From Alphaproteobacteria bacterium (GTDB lineage Bacteria; Pseudomonadota; Alphaproteobacteria; UBA828): a stretch of DNA of 61,728 nt. Positions 1-8,965 of this stretch are shown one piece after another (position 1 is the first letter of the stretch; every line of letters starts with the position of its first letter). The notes beneath the pieces are model-generated. The model ran no database searches. It was not told the DNA's origin and saw only the letters and a program-made list of their open reading frames with translations. Position numbers and translations under genes: made by a program. The DNA is taken from contig JAUVWK010000001.1 of assembly GCA_030604165.1 (NCBI GenBank), forward strand, positions 1 to 61,728, given 5' to 3'.

Positions 1-61
1 CGGGCGTTGTGAAGGGCGCACGGCAAAATAGGAAGTAAATGGGAAGAGAGGGAACCGCTCA

Positions 62-565
62 ATGGATGACTCTGCGAAAAAGACCGCGCTTAGGATGATC
101 CCCTACGGCATCTATGTCTTGACCGCCGAGGCCGAAGACGGCTCGATAGGCGCGGCGACAGTGAACTGGGTGACCCAGACGTCGTTCAGTCCGCCGATGG
201 TCGCGGTGGGTGTCAAGACCGATTCAGCGACCTACGGGATCATCAAGGCGTCCGGTAGTTTTGCCCTCAATATGATGGGCAAGGGCCAACAAGGAGTTGC
301 CTTCGCCTTCTTCAAGCCGACCGAGCGAGACGGCCAAAAGATCGCCGGCGAGCCGTTCCGCTCCGGGAGCAGTGGGGCGCCGATCCTCGAGAACGCGCGC
401 GCCAGTGTCGAATGCCGGGTCGCGCAAATCGTCGAACTCGGCGACCATCACGTCGTGGTCGGCGAAGTCGTCGACGCTAGCCTGGCCCACACCCCTGATG
501 GCCGCCCCGACGCGGAAATTCTGGAGATGAAGGACCTCGGCGAGAACGTCTTCTACGGCGGCTGA
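62..565 (+). CDS. flavin reductase-like domain protein
   Basis: This 167-residue protein looks like a single flavin reductase-like (FMN-binding split barrel) domain. Such proteins bind FMN or FAD and usually pass electrons from NAD(P)H to free flavin or to a partner oxygenase. The N-terminal MIPYGIYVLTA segment, the SFSPPMVAVGV strand and loop near residues 45-55 and the SFALNMM strand near residue 75 are typical of the family. The length fits a stand-alone domain. The ATG follows a purine-rich GAGAGGGA stretch. No partner oxygenase is beside it; the next gene is a tRNA, so the substrate cannot be told from context. A heme-binding or non-enzymatic split-barrel role is possible but less likely. 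Confidence 0.8.
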   Translation: MDDSAKKTALRMIPYGIYVLTAEAEDGSIGAATVNWVTQTSFSPPMVAVGVKTDSATYGIIKASGSFALNMMGKGQQGVAFAFFKPTERDGQKIAGEPFRSGSSGAPILENARASVECRVAQIVELGDHHVVVGEVVDASLAHTPDGRPDAEILEMKDLGENVFYGG

Positions 566-791
566 TCCGCCATCGCGCCCCGATTTTGGGCCGGCGGCAA
601 GTCGAATTTCCGAGGAGCATCGAGCGACCCGCTTGACGCCACGTGAGGGCCGTGATTCGAGGCCATTGCGGTGCGCCTCGAGCCGCGCGGCGTCGAGCGA
701 AGCGAGGCGTGTCCAAGTTTCTTGACCCGGCCCCTGGTGTGCAGTAAACCAAGCCGCCCCGAGGGCTCGCGAAACCACGACATCAATCGAC

Positions 792-869
<78 letters not shown>

Positions 870-968
870 CGGCCCATTGGTCGTGAAACAGCGATATTTC
901 TGGGTGGGAAGAGTGTGTTCAGACGCGCAATCACGATCTGGCCTTTCTTCCCGAACGATCTATTATTA

Positions 969-978
969 CCGACGTCGG
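969..978. promoter_or_regulatory. palindrome upstream of nuoA
   Basis: A perfect 10-base palindrome, CCGACGTCGG, sits 114 bases before the nuoA ATG in the gap between tRNA-Asp and the complex I operon. A TATTAT stretch lies just before it at 961-966, without a clear -35 partner. It could be an operator or chance in GC-rich DNA; the binding factor is unknown. Confidence 0.25.
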
Positions 979-1038
979 CTCGATGGTTCGCCGTGGTTGG
1001 TCAGCGCCGGGTGGCAAACGCCATTGCGGCGTTTATGT

Positions 1039-1065
1039 TTGCGTGACGCTCAATTGCGTGACGCT
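1039..1065 (+). repeat. 12-bp direct repeat upstream of nuoA
   Basis: The 12-base sequence TTGCGTGACGCT occurs twice, at 1039-1050 and 1054-1065, with a 15-base period. The second copy ends 27 bases before the nuoA start. Spacing of about one and a half helical turns is possible for a regulator bound as a repeat, but no known family is recognised. Confidence 0.5.
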
Positions 1066-1092
1066 TAAGTTGGTAAGGCAGAGCGACGATCG

Positions 1093-1467
1093 ATGACGGC
1101 CCCCAGTTCCCTGTTGCTCGAATATCTGCCGATCCTCATCTTCCTTGGAATTGCCGTCGCCGTGGCGGGCCTCGCCGTGGGAGGGTCGATCTTCGTCGCG
1201 CCGCAAAAGCCCGACCCGAAGAAAAACGCGGCCTTCGAATGCGGGTTCGATGCTTTCGAAGACTCGCGCGGCCGCTTCGATGTCCGGTTCTATCTGGTTG
1301 CCATCCTGTTCATCATTTTTGACCTCGAGGTCGCGTACCTGTTTCCGTGGGCGATTTCTTTCAGCGGCATCGGTCTTTACGGCTTTTGGTCGATGATGGT
1401 GTTTCTCGGCATCCTGACCATCGGCTTCGTCTACGAATGGAAGAAGGGAGCCCTGGAGTGGGAGTAG
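1093..1467 (+). CDS. nuoA: NADH-quinone oxidoreductase subunit A
   Basis: NuoA is a small membrane subunit of complex I that sits at the junction of the peripheral and membrane arms near the quinone channel. The 124-residue protein has three predicted membrane helices (about residues 10-33, 65-85 and 93-114). Between the first two lies the conserved loop with ECGFD at residues 49-53, whose Cys50 is the loop cysteine that changes exposure during turnover in homologues. The acidic residues Asp77 and Glu79 in the second helix are also typical. It is the first gene of a 14-gene operon. The only upstream signals seen are the repeats at 969-978 and 1039-1065. Confidence 0.97.
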   Translation: MTAPSSLLLEYLPILIFLGIAVAVAGLAVGGSIFVAPQKPDPKKNAAFECGFDAFEDSRGRFDVRFYLVAILFIIFDLEVAYLFPWAISFSGIGLYGFWSMMVFLGILTIGFVYEWKKGALEWE

Positions 1468-1468
1468 G

Positions 1469-1497
1469 GCCATGGGTGTAGAGCCATGGGCGTAGAG
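1469..1497 (+). repeat. tandem duplication at the nuoB start
   Basis: The block GCCATGGGTGTAGAG (1469-1483) is repeated with one change as GCCATGGGCGTAGAG (1483-1497), a 14-base period. Because 14 is not a multiple of three, the first copy gives a decoy ATG at 1472 that ends at a TAG (1493-1495) inside nuoB. The decoy could act as a seven-codon upstream frame that couples nuoA to nuoB translation, or be a neutral slip. Confidence 0.7.
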
Positions 1498-2040
1498 ACG
1501 GGGACCATCGGCCTGCCGCGCACGGCGTTGGCGCCGGGTTCTGACCGGGACGCGGCCTTGCGCGTCGCGAGCGACGAACTCGGCGACAAGGGCTTCGTGC
1601 TCGCTAGGATGGATCGTCTCATCAATTGGGCGCGGACCGGCTCGCTGTGGCCGCTCTCGTTCGGCCTGGCATGTTGCGCCATCGAGTTCATGCAGGTGAT
1701 CGGCGCGCGCTACGATCTTGATCGCCTCGGCATGGTGCCTCGCGGCAGTCCGCGCCAAGCCGACCTGCTGGTTGTCGCGGGCACGCTGACCAACAAGATG
1801 GCACCGGCCTTTCGTCGGGTCTACGACATGATGCCCGAGCCGCGCTATGTCATTTCCATGGGGAGCTGTGCCAACGGCGGCGGCTACTATCACTATTCCT
1901 ATTCGGTTGTGCGTGGCTGCGACCGGGTGGTTCCGGTCGACGTTTACGTCCCGGGTTGCCCGCCCTCCGCGGAAGCGCTGCTCTACGGCATCATGCAATT
2001 GCAACGGAAGATCCGGCGCACCGGCACGCTCGAACGCTGA
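1486..2040 (+). CDS. nuoB: NADH-quinone oxidoreductase subunit B
   Basis: NuoB carries cluster N2, the last iron-sulfur centre before quinone. The 184-residue protein shows the four expected ligands: the adjacent Cys63-Cys64 pair in ACCAIEF, Cys128 in GSCANGG and Cys158 in PGCPP. A tandem 14-base duplication surrounds the start. An upstream ATG at 1472 reads only seven codons before a stop, so the second ATG at 1486 must be the true start. The N-terminal 35 residues are variable in the family. Confidence 0.97.
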   Translation: MGVETGTIGLPRTALAPGSDRDAALRVASDELGDKGFVLARMDRLINWARTGSLWPLSFGLACCAIEFMQVIGARYDLDRLGMVPRGSPRQADLLVVAGTLTNKMAPAFRRVYDMMPEPRYVISMGSCANGGGYYHYSYSVVRGCDRVVPVDVYVPGCPPSAEALLYGIMQLQRKIRRTGTLER

Positions 2041-2064
2041 CCGCGCGACACGGGGCGAGAGAAA

Positions 2065-2694
2065 ATGGACATCCAGGCGCTTAAAGAGCTTGGCGATCAT
2101 ATCCGGACGTCGCTGCCGGATTACGTGCGCGGCTGCGAAACCGCACACGGTGAGCTGACCATCGCGGTTCGCGCGGAAGCCGTTGTTCGAACCCTGAGCT
2201 TCCTGCGTAGCGACAGCAATTGCCGCTTCGAATTGCTGGTCGATGTTTGCGGCGTCGATTATCCAGAGCGCGATCCGCGCTTCGAGGTGGTCTATCACTT
2301 GCTCAGCCTGAGCAACAATCAGCGCGTCAGGGTAAGGGTGCCGGTGGCGGAGAACGAGGCCGTGCCGAGCGTCACGGAGGTGTTCAGTTCCGCCGGCTGG
2401 TTTGAGCGCGAAACCTGGGATCTCTTCGGCATCTATTTTTCCGACCATCCCGATTTGCGGCGGATTCTGACCGACTACGGCTTCGAGGGGCATCCCCTGC
2501 GCAAGGACTTTCCGCTCACGGGTTACAACGAGGTGCGCTACGACGACGAACAGAAGCGCGTCATCTATGAGCCGGTCAAGCTGACTCAGGAGTTCCGCCG
2601 CTTCGATTTCTTGAGCCCCTGGGAAGGGCCCGAGCACATCTTGCCCGGCGACGAGAAGGTCGAGGCCGGCGACGGAAACGAAAAAACCGAATGA
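2065..2694 (+). CDS. nuoC: NADH-quinone oxidoreductase subunit C
   Basis: NuoC is the 30-kDa-type subunit of the connecting module of complex I; it binds next to NuoD and has no cofactor. At 209 residues it matches stand-alone alphaproteobacterial NuoC, not the NuoCD fusion of enterobacteria. The family signature runs from ETWDLFGI through DHPDLRRILTDYGFEGHP to LRKDFPL in the central third. The C-terminal 25 residues are charged and variable. The ATG follows a GAGAGAAA ribosome-binding stretch. Its end overlaps the nuoD start by four bases, indicating coupled translation. Confidence 0.97.
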   Translation: MDIQALKELGDHIRTSLPDYVRGCETAHGELTIAVRAEAVVRTLSFLRSDSNCRFELLVDVCGVDYPERDPRFEVVYHLLSLSNNQRVRVRVPVAENEAVPSVTEVFSSAGWFERETWDLFGIYFSDHPDLRRILTDYGFEGHPLRKDFPLTGYNEVRYDDEQKRVIYEPVKLTQEFRRFDFLSPWEGPEHILPGDEKVEAGDGNEKTE

Positions 2695-3869
2695 GCGAAC
2701 GTCAGATCAGGAACCTAACCGTCAATTTCGGGCCGAACCACCCGGCGACCCACGGCGTGCTGCGGCTGGTTCTGGAGATGGACGGTGAGGTGGTGGAGCG
2801 CGCCGATCCTCACATCGGGTTTCTCCATCGCGGCACCGAGAAGCTGATCGAGTACAAGACTTATCTTCAGGCCGTCCCCTACTTCGATCGCCTCGACTAC
2901 GTCGCGCCGATCAATCAGGAGCACGCCTACGCGCTCGCCGTGGAGAAGCTGCTGGGTCTTGAGTTGCCGCCGCGCGCCCAATATATCCGCGTGCTTTATG
3001 GCGAGCTGACCCGCATCCTCAACCACCTGTTGAACGTGACCACGTTGGCGCTCGATATCGGTGCGATGACGCCGTTCTTTTGGGGCTTCGAGGAGCGCGA
3101 GGTCATCATGGAGTTCTACGAGCGTGCGTCCGGCGCGCGCATGCACGCGGCCTATTTTCGCCCCGGCGGCGTGACCTGCGATCTGCCGGACAAGCTGCTC
3201 GAGGATATCCGGGCCTGGAACAAAGCGTTTCCCAAGGTTCTCGACGATATTGAACGTCTCCTGACCGGCAACCGTATCTTCAAGCAGCGCACGGTTGATG
3301 TCGGCAAGACCACGCCCGAGGAGGCCTTCGATTGGGGCTTCACCGGCCCCATGCTGCGCGCCACCGGCGTTACCTGGGATTTGCGGCGCAACCAGCCCTA
3401 CGAAGTTTACGACCAGCTCGAGTTCTCGGTCCCGGTCGGCACCAACGGCGACTGCTTTGAGCGTTATCTGGTGCGCATGGAGGAGATGCGCCAAAGCATG
3501 CGCATCATCGAGCAGTGCCTCGATCAGATGCCCGGCGGGCCGGTGAAGGTTCAGGACCACAAGATCGCGCCGCCGACCCGCGGCGAGATGAAGCGCTCGA
3601 TGGAGGCCCTCATTCACCACTTCAAGCTTTACACCGAGGGTTATCGCGTGCCCGCTGGCGAGATTTACGCGGCCGTTGAGTCGCCAAAGGGCGAGTTCGG
3701 GGTCTATCTTGTGGCCGACGGCAGTAACCGGCCGTACCGCTGCAAGATCCGCTCACCCATCTTCGCGCATTTGCAAGGGCTCGATTTCCTGAGCCGCGGC
3801 CACATGCTCGCCGACACGGTTGCCAACCTCGGCAGCATGGACATTTGTTTTGGAGAAGTCGATCGATGA
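2691..3869 (+). CDS. nuoD: NADH-quinone oxidoreductase subunit D
   Basis: NuoD is the 49-kDa subunit that, with NuoB, forms the quinone-reduction pocket. The 392-residue protein begins with the expected NFGPNHPATHGVLRLVLEMDGE. Further family marks are HIGFLHRGTEKLIE, the ELTRILNHLLN helix, and a C-terminus ending DICFGEVDR. The HPATHG loop holds the histidine that contacts quinone in structures of homologues. The ATGA overlap with nuoC and the overlap with nuoE at its end suggest translational coupling. Confidence 0.97.
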   Translation: MSERQIRNLTVNFGPNHPATHGVLRLVLEMDGEVVERADPHIGFLHRGTEKLIEYKTYLQAVPYFDRLDYVAPINQEHAYALAVEKLLGLELPPRAQYIRVLYGELTRILNHLLNVTTLALDIGAMTPFFWGFEEREVIMEFYERASGARMHAAYFRPGGVTCDLPDKLLEDIRAWNKAFPKVLDDIERLLTGNRIFKQRTVDVGKTTPEEAFDWGFTGPMLRATGVTWDLRRNQPYEVYDQLEFSVPVGTNGDCFERYLVRMEEMRQSMRIIEQCLDQMPGGPVKVQDHKIAPPTRGEMKRSMEALIHHFKLYTEGYRVPAGEIYAAVESPKGEFGVYLVADGSNRPYRCKIRSPIFAHLQGLDFLSRGHMLADTVANLGSMDICFGEVDR

Positions 3870-4480
3870 GCGCTGGGGCAAATGGCGGCGGCGGCGCGAA
3901 GCCTGGCGGCTTCACCTTTAGCCCCGAGAATCTCGACAAGAGCAAGGCGATTATCGCGAAATATCCGAACGGCTACCAAGCCAGCGCCGTGCTGCCGTTG
4001 CTTGATTTGGCCCAGCGCCAGAACGGCGGCTGGGTGTCGCGCGAGGCCATGCAGTATGTGGCCGAATTGCTCGACATGGCGCCGATCCGGGTCTACGAGG
4101 TCGGTACCTTTTACACCATGTTGAATCTAGAGCCGGTCGGGAAATACCTGGTCCAGCTTTGCCGGACGACGCCGTGTTGGCTGTGCGGCTGCGGCGACAT
4201 CCGCGCGGCGTGCGAACAAACGCTCGGCATCCACGTCGGCGAGACCACGGCCGACGGCTTGTTTTCACTGGTCGTGGTGGAGTGTCTCGGCGCTTGCGTC
4301 AACGCGCCGGTCGTCCAGATCAATGACGACTATTACGAAGACCTCGACGCCAACGGTATCAAGGCGATCCTCGAAGCGCTAAAACGGGGCGAGGCTCCGG
4401 CGCCGGGTTCCCAGACCGGGCGCCAAACCTCGGCACCGGCCTCGGGACCGACGACGCTGCATGGTCCGGGAGGCGCGTGA
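3866..4480 (+). CDS. nuoE: NADH-quinone oxidoreductase subunit E
   Basis: NuoE is the 24-kDa-type subunit of the NADH-dehydrogenase module and binds the off-path [2Fe-2S] cluster N1a. From the ATG at 3866 it has 204 residues, with cluster ligands Cys99 and Cys104 (CRTTPC) and Cys140 and Cys144 (CLGAC). A TTG in frame at 3845 would add seven residues inside nuoD, but the ATG that overlaps the nuoD stop is preferred. The last 30 residues are a Gly/Pro/Thr-rich tail not needed for the fold. Confidence 0.96.
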   Translation: MSAGANGGGGAKPGGFTFSPENLDKSKAIIAKYPNGYQASAVLPLLDLAQRQNGGWVSREAMQYVAELLDMAPIRVYEVGTFYTMLNLEPVGKYLVQLCRTTPCWLCGCGDIRAACEQTLGIHVGETTADGLFSLVVVECLGACVNAPVVQINDDYYEDLDANGIKAILEALKRGEAPAPGSQTGRQTSAPASGPTTLHGPGGA

Positions 4481-5790
4481 TGCTGAGCGACCGGGACCGT
4501 ATCTTCACCAACCTTTACGGCGTCCACGATTGGCGCCTTGCGGCGGCGCGGCAGCGCGGTGCCTGGGACAATACCAAGGCGCTCGTCGCCAACGGCCATG
4601 ACTGGGTCACGGAACAGGTCAAGGCATCGGAGTTGCGCGGCCGGGGCGGGGCGGGCTTCCCGACCGGGCTCAAATGGTCGTTCATGCCGAACGAGATCGA
4701 CCCCGAGCGGCCCCACTATCTGATCGTCAACGCCGATGAGAGCGAGCCGGGCACGTGCAAAGATCGCGACATCATGCGCCACGATCCGCACCTCTTGCTC
4801 GAAGGCTGTCTGTTTGCTGGCTTCGCCATGCGCGCCCATGCGGCCTACATCTACATCCGCGGGGAGTTCTTTAACGAGGCGCAAACCCTGCAGGCGGCGA
4901 TCGACGAGGCCTATCACGCGGGGCTCATCGGCAAGGACGCCTGCGGCTCGGGCTGGGCCTTCGACATCTATTTGCACCGGGGCGCCGGTGCCTACATCTG
5001 CGGTGAGGAAACCGGCTTGCTTGAGAGCCTGGAGGGCAAACCAGGCAGGCCTCGGCTCAAGCCGCCGTTTCCGGCGGCGGTCGGTCTCTATGGTTGCCCC
5101 TCGACCGTGAACAATGTCGAGAGCATCGCCGTGGTGCCGACGATCCTGCGCCGCGGTGCGGCGTGGTTCGCCGGACTTGGCCGGCCCAAGAACGCCGGCA
5201 CCAAGTTGTTCTGCATCTCCGGCCACGTGAATCAGCCGTGCAACGTGGAAGAGGAGTTGGGCATCCCACTCAAGGAGCTGATCGAGAAGCACACCGGCGG
5301 CGTGCGCGGCGGCTGGGACAACCTGCAGGGCATTATTCCCGGCGGCTCCTCGGTCCCCGTCTTGCCCAAATCGATCTGTGACTCGGTGCTGATGGATTTC
5401 GATTCCCTTATGGAGGTCAAGAGCGGCCTCGGCACCGCGGGGATCATCGTCATGGACAAATCGACCGACATGGTCGAGGCGATCGCCCGGCTCTCGCATT
5501 TCTATATGCACGAAAGCTGTGGCCAATGCACGCCGTGCCGCGAGGGCACCGGTTGGGTCTACCGGATGATGCAGCGGATGGTCTCGGGCGAGGCATCGAC
5601 GGACGACATCGACTTGTTGTGGGACGTGGTCGGCCAAATCGAGGGTCACACCATTTGCGCCCTCGGCGACGCCGCCGCGTGGCCCGTGCAAGGCCTGATC
5701 CGGCACTTCCGAGGCGAGCTGGAGCGCCGCATTCTCGAACGCCAAGGTGTCGGTCGCGGCGTGGCCGATGCCGCGTCGCGGGCCGCGTGA
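4480..5790 (+). CDS. nuoF: NADH-quinone oxidoreductase subunit F
   Basis: NuoF is the catalytic subunit that binds NADH and FMN and the [4Fe-4S] cluster N3. In 436 residues it shows the glycine-rich GRGGAGFPTGLKW near residue 55, the NADESEPGTCKDR flavin-site segment near residue 90, and cluster ligands in ESCGQCTPCREG near residue 350, with the fourth cysteine in HTICALGD. The start is taken as the ATG at 4480 that overlaps the nuoE stop; a GTG one codon earlier is possible. It lies between nuoE and nuoG, completing the electron-input module. Confidence 0.96.
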   Translation: MLSDRDRIFTNLYGVHDWRLAAARQRGAWDNTKALVANGHDWVTEQVKASELRGRGGAGFPTGLKWSFMPNEIDPERPHYLIVNADESEPGTCKDRDIMRHDPHLLLEGCLFAGFAMRAHAAYIYIRGEFFNEAQTLQAAIDEAYHAGLIGKDACGSGWAFDIYLHRGAGAYICGEETGLLESLEGKPGRPRLKPPFPAAVGLYGCPSTVNNVESIAVVPTILRRGAAWFAGLGRPKNAGTKLFCISGHVNQPCNVEEELGIPLKELIEKHTGGVRGGWDNLQGIIPGGSSVPVLPKSICDSVLMDFDSLMEVKSGLGTAGIIVMDKSTDMVEAIARLSHFYMHESCGQCTPCREGTGWVYRMMQRMVSGEASTDDIDLLWDVVGQIEGHTICALGDAAAWPVQGLIRHFRGELERRILERQGVGRGVADAASRAA

Positions 5791-5803
5791 AGGAAGCCGC
5801 GCC

Positions 5804-7867
5804 ATGCCGACATTGACCATCGATGGGGTTGAGATCACGGTCGAACCCGGCTCGACTGTCTTACAGGCCTGCGAGCAGGCTGGCGTTGAAATCCCCCGCT
5901 TCTGCTATCACGACCGGCTTTCGATCGCCGGCAATTGCCGCATGTGCCTGGTCGAGATGGAAAAATCCCCCAAGCCCATTGCCTCCTGCGCGATGCCGGC
6001 CGGCGACGGCATGGTCATTCGCACCGACACGCCGGCGGTGAAGAAGGCGCGCGAGGGGGTGATGGAGTTCCTGCTGATCAATCACCCGCTCGATTGCCCG
6101 ATCTGCGATCAGGGCGGCGAGTGCGACCTGCAGGACCAGGCGATGACTTATGGCCGCTTCTTCAGCCGCTTCAGCGAGGGCAAGCGGGCGGTCAAGAACA
6201 AGGATGTTGGGCCGCTGATCAAGACCATCATGACCCGGTGCATCCATTGCACGCGCTGCGTCCGGTTCGGTGACGAGATCGCCGGCGTGGAGGAGTTCGG
6301 CGCGGTCCATCGCGGCGAACACATGGAAATCGGCACCTATGTGGCCCAGGCGGTCACCTCCGAGTTGTCCGGCAATATGATCGACCTCTGCCCGGTCGGC
6401 GCGCTGACCTCCAAGCCCCACGCCTTCGTGGCGCGCTCATGGGAGCTGGTCAAGACCGAGACCGTCGATGTGCTCGACGCGGTGGGCTCCAACATTCGGG
6501 TCGATAGCCGGGGGCGGGAAGTGATTCGGGTGTTGCCGCGCCTGCATGAGGCGATCAACGAGGAGTGGCTATCCGACAAATCGCGTTTCGGCTGCGATGG
6601 GCTCAAGCGCCGCCGCCTGGATCGTTGCTATGTGCGCCGCGACGGCAAATTGGCGGCCGCGGCTTGGGCCGCGGCGTTCGCCGCCATCGCCGAAAGGATC
6701 CGCGGCCTGGCCGGCGAGCGCATCGCCGCCATCGTTGGCGACCTGGTGGATGGCGAGGCGATGGTGGCGCTCAAGGACCTGATGGCCAGGCTCGGTTCGC
6801 CCCACCTCGATTGCCGCCAAGACGGCGCCAAACTCGAGGCCGGCTCGCGCGCCGGCTATCTGTTCAATAGCACGATCGCCGGCATCGAGGCCGCTGACGC
6901 AATTCTCCTGGTCGGGACCAATCCGCGTTGGGAGGCGGCGCTCGTCAATGCCCGCATCCGCAAGCGCTGGCGCCGGGGCGGTTTGGCGGTCGGCGTCGTC
7001 GGCCCGCAGGCGGACCTGACTTACGCCTACGATTATCTCGGAGCCGGCCCGCAGACCCTTGCCGAAATTGCCGAGGGCCGCCATCCATTCGGCGCGGTCT
7101 TGAAGGCGGCGAACCTGCCGATGCTGGTGCTCGGCATGGGCGCCCTAGCGCGGCCCGATGGCGCCGCGGTGCTGGCGCGAGCGCGCCAAATCGCCGCCGC
7201 CACGGACATGGTGGCGGACGGCTGGAATGGCTTCAACGTGCTGCACCTCGCCGCGGCGAGAGTAGGCGGGCTCGATCTCGGCTTGGTCCCGGGTTCCGGC
7301 GGGCGCGATGTCGACGGCATCTTGGCGGGTGCCGAGGCAGGCGAAATCGAGGCGGTTTACCTGCTGGGCGCCGACGAGATCGACACCGTGCGGCTGGCCA
7401 AGGCCTTTGTCATCTATCAAGGCCATCACGGCGATGCCGGGGCGCAGTGCGCTGACGTTATTCTGCCCGGCGCGGCCTACACCGAGAAGAACGCGACCTA
7501 CGTCAATCTCGAGGGGCGGGCGCAGAGAGCGCGCCGCGCTTCGTTTCCTTTGGGGGAGGCGCGCGAGGACTGGCGTATTCTTCGGGCGCTCTCGGAGCGG
7601 CTCGGGCACGCGTTGCCTTACGATACCCTCGATCAAGTGCGCGCGCGCATGATAGAGATTGCGCCGACCATGCAGCAGCTCGACCACGTAGAACCGGCGC
7701 CCTGGGGCGGTTTTGGCGTCGCCGGCGAGATGAGTGCCGCGCCGTTCGAAGGCGCGGTCCGGAATTTCTACCTGACCGATCCGATTACGCGGGCTTCCGA
7801 AACCATGGCCCAGTGCAGCGAACTTTTCGTGGACGCCAAGGGGGAGAAGACCGGCACCGATGGCTGA
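5804..7867 (+). CDS. nuoG: NADH-quinone oxidoreductase subunit G
   Basis: NuoG is the large iron-sulfur subunit that carries electrons from NuoF toward NuoI. From the ATG at 5804, which follows GGAAG, it has 687 residues. The N-terminal ferredoxin-like domain has CYHDRLSIAGNCRMC for N1b. Then come the ligands of N5 and N4, including CPICDQGGECDLQD, CIHCTRCVRF and a cysteine in MIDLCPVGALTS. The remainder is a molybdopterin-oxidoreductase-like domain that no longer binds a metal in this family. The extra N7 cysteine set of some bacteria is not evident. It overlaps nuoH by eight bases. Confidence 0.96.
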   Translation: MPTLTIDGVEITVEPGSTVLQACEQAGVEIPRFCYHDRLSIAGNCRMCLVEMEKSPKPIASCAMPAGDGMVIRTDTPAVKKAREGVMEFLLINHPLDCPICDQGGECDLQDQAMTYGRFFSRFSEGKRAVKNKDVGPLIKTIMTRCIHCTRCVRFGDEIAGVEEFGAVHRGEHMEIGTYVAQAVTSELSGNMIDLCPVGALTSKPHAFVARSWELVKTETVDVLDAVGSNIRVDSRGREVIRVLPRLHEAINEEWLSDKSRFGCDGLKRRRLDRCYVRRDGKLAAAAWAAAFAAIAERIRGLAGERIAAIVGDLVDGEAMVALKDLMARLGSPHLDCRQDGAKLEAGSRAGYLFNSTIAGIEAADAILLVGTNPRWEAALVNARIRKRWRRGGLAVGVVGPQADLTYAYDYLGAGPQTLAEIAEGRHPFGAVLKAANLPMLVLGMGALARPDGAAVLARARQIAAATDMVADGWNGFNVLHLAAARVGGLDLGLVPGSGGRDVDGILAGAEAGEIEAVYLLGADEIDTVRLAKAFVIYQGHHGDAGAQCADVILPGAAYTEKNATYVNLEGRAQRARRASFPLGEAREDWRILRALSERLGHALPYDTLDQVRARMIEIAPTMQQLDHVEPAPWGGFGVAGEMSAAPFEGAVRNFYLTDPITRASETMAQCSELFVDAKGEKTGTDG

Positions 7868-8876
7868 GTCCAATTTCTGGCTGGATTACATCCTGCCGCT
7901 GCTGCTGATCGTCGGCTACATCCTCGCGATCGTGGTGCCGATCATGCTGTCGGTGGCCATCGTCAGCTATGCGGAGCGCAAGATCTGGGCGGCGATGCAA
8001 TGGCGCAAGGGGCCCAACGTGGTGGGCCCGTTCGGTCTATTCCAGCCGCTTGCCGACGGGGCCAAGTTCTTTCTGAAGGAAACGATCATCCCGAGCGGAG
8101 CGAATCGGGTGCTGTTCCTGCTCGCGCCGGTGATCATGTTCAGCTTGGGTCTCATTGGCTGGGCGGTCATCCCGTTCGATCAGCATCTGGTCCTCGCCGA
8201 CATCAATGTCGGCATCTTGTACCTCTTTGCCGTCTCGTCGCTCGGTGTCTATGGCATCATTATCGCGGGCTGGGCGAGCAATTCGCGTTACGCCTTTCTG
8301 GGCGCGCTGCGTTCGGCGGCGCAGATGGTGTCCTACGAGGTCTCCATCGGGTTTGTCCTGGTGACCGTGCTCCTCGCCGCCGGGTCGTTGAACCTCAACG
8401 AAATCGTCGAGGCGCAGAAGGGCCTTTGGTTTTTCATTCCGCTGGCTCCGATGTTCGTCATCTATCTCATCTCGGCCTTGGCGGAAACCAACCGAACGCC
8501 GTTCGACCTGCCGGAGGCCGAGACCGAGCTGGTGGGAGGCTATCAGGTTGAATACTCGTCCATGAGCTGGGTTCTGTTCATGATGGGCGAATACGCCAAC
8601 ATTATTCTGTTGAGCGGAATCGCCGTGATTCTCTTCTTGGGTGGCTGGCTGCCGCCCTTCCAGGTCGAGCCGCTAACCTCCGTGCCGGGCATCGTGTGGT
8701 TCCTGCTCAAGACGTCGGTTCTCGTCTTCTTTTTCACTTGGACCAAGGGAACCTTTCCGCGCTACCGCTACGACCAGCTCATGCGGCTCGGATGGAAGGT
8801 GTTCTTGCCGGCGTCCTTGTTCTGGGTCGTGGTCACGGCGGGCGCGATGCATCTGTTCGGATGGCTGCCGAAATGA
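7860..8876 (+). CDS. nuoH: NADH-quinone oxidoreductase subunit H
   Basis: NuoH is the membrane subunit that lines the quinone tunnel and joins the peripheral arm to the proton-pumping arm. The 338-residue protein has about eight membrane helices. It contains the conserved ERKIWAAMQWRKGPN loop after the first helix, ALAETNRTPFDLPEAE with its acidic cluster near residue 215, and RYDQLMRLGWK near the C-terminus. All are family hallmarks. The ATG overlaps the nuoG stop. Confidence 0.97.
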   Translation: MAESNFWLDYILPLLLIVGYILAIVVPIMLSVAIVSYAERKIWAAMQWRKGPNVVGPFGLFQPLADGAKFFLKETIIPSGANRVLFLLAPVIMFSLGLIGWAVIPFDQHLVLADINVGILYLFAVSSLGVYGIIIAGWASNSRYAFLGALRSAAQMVSYEVSIGFVLVTVLLAAGSLNLNEIVEAQKGLWFFIPLAPMFVIYLISALAETNRTPFDLPEAETELVGGYQVEYSSMSWVLFMMGEYANIILLSGIAVILFLGGWLPPFQVEPLTSVPGIVWFLLKTSVLVFFFTWTKGTFPRYRYDQLMRLGWKVFLPASLFWVVVTAGAMHLFGWLPK

Positions 8877-8965
8877 CGGCGCATTGGCAAACGGCATCGG
8901 CTCGTGTTATTGCCCGTGGTCGGGGGACGGTCCGTGCCCGCTGGCGCAGGCGGAAGGTCTGAGTA

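Noticed and set aside
224..778. Minus-strand frame over the flavin reductase and the gap before tRNA-Asp
   Set aside because: It runs opposite a recognisable flavin reductase and shows no domain of its own.
1033..2637. Long minus-strand open frame of 534 codons opposite nuoABC
   Set aside because: It lies exactly over strongly conserved complex I genes, has no family-like motifs and is rich in His, Arg and Asp as expected for a GC-rich antisense frame.
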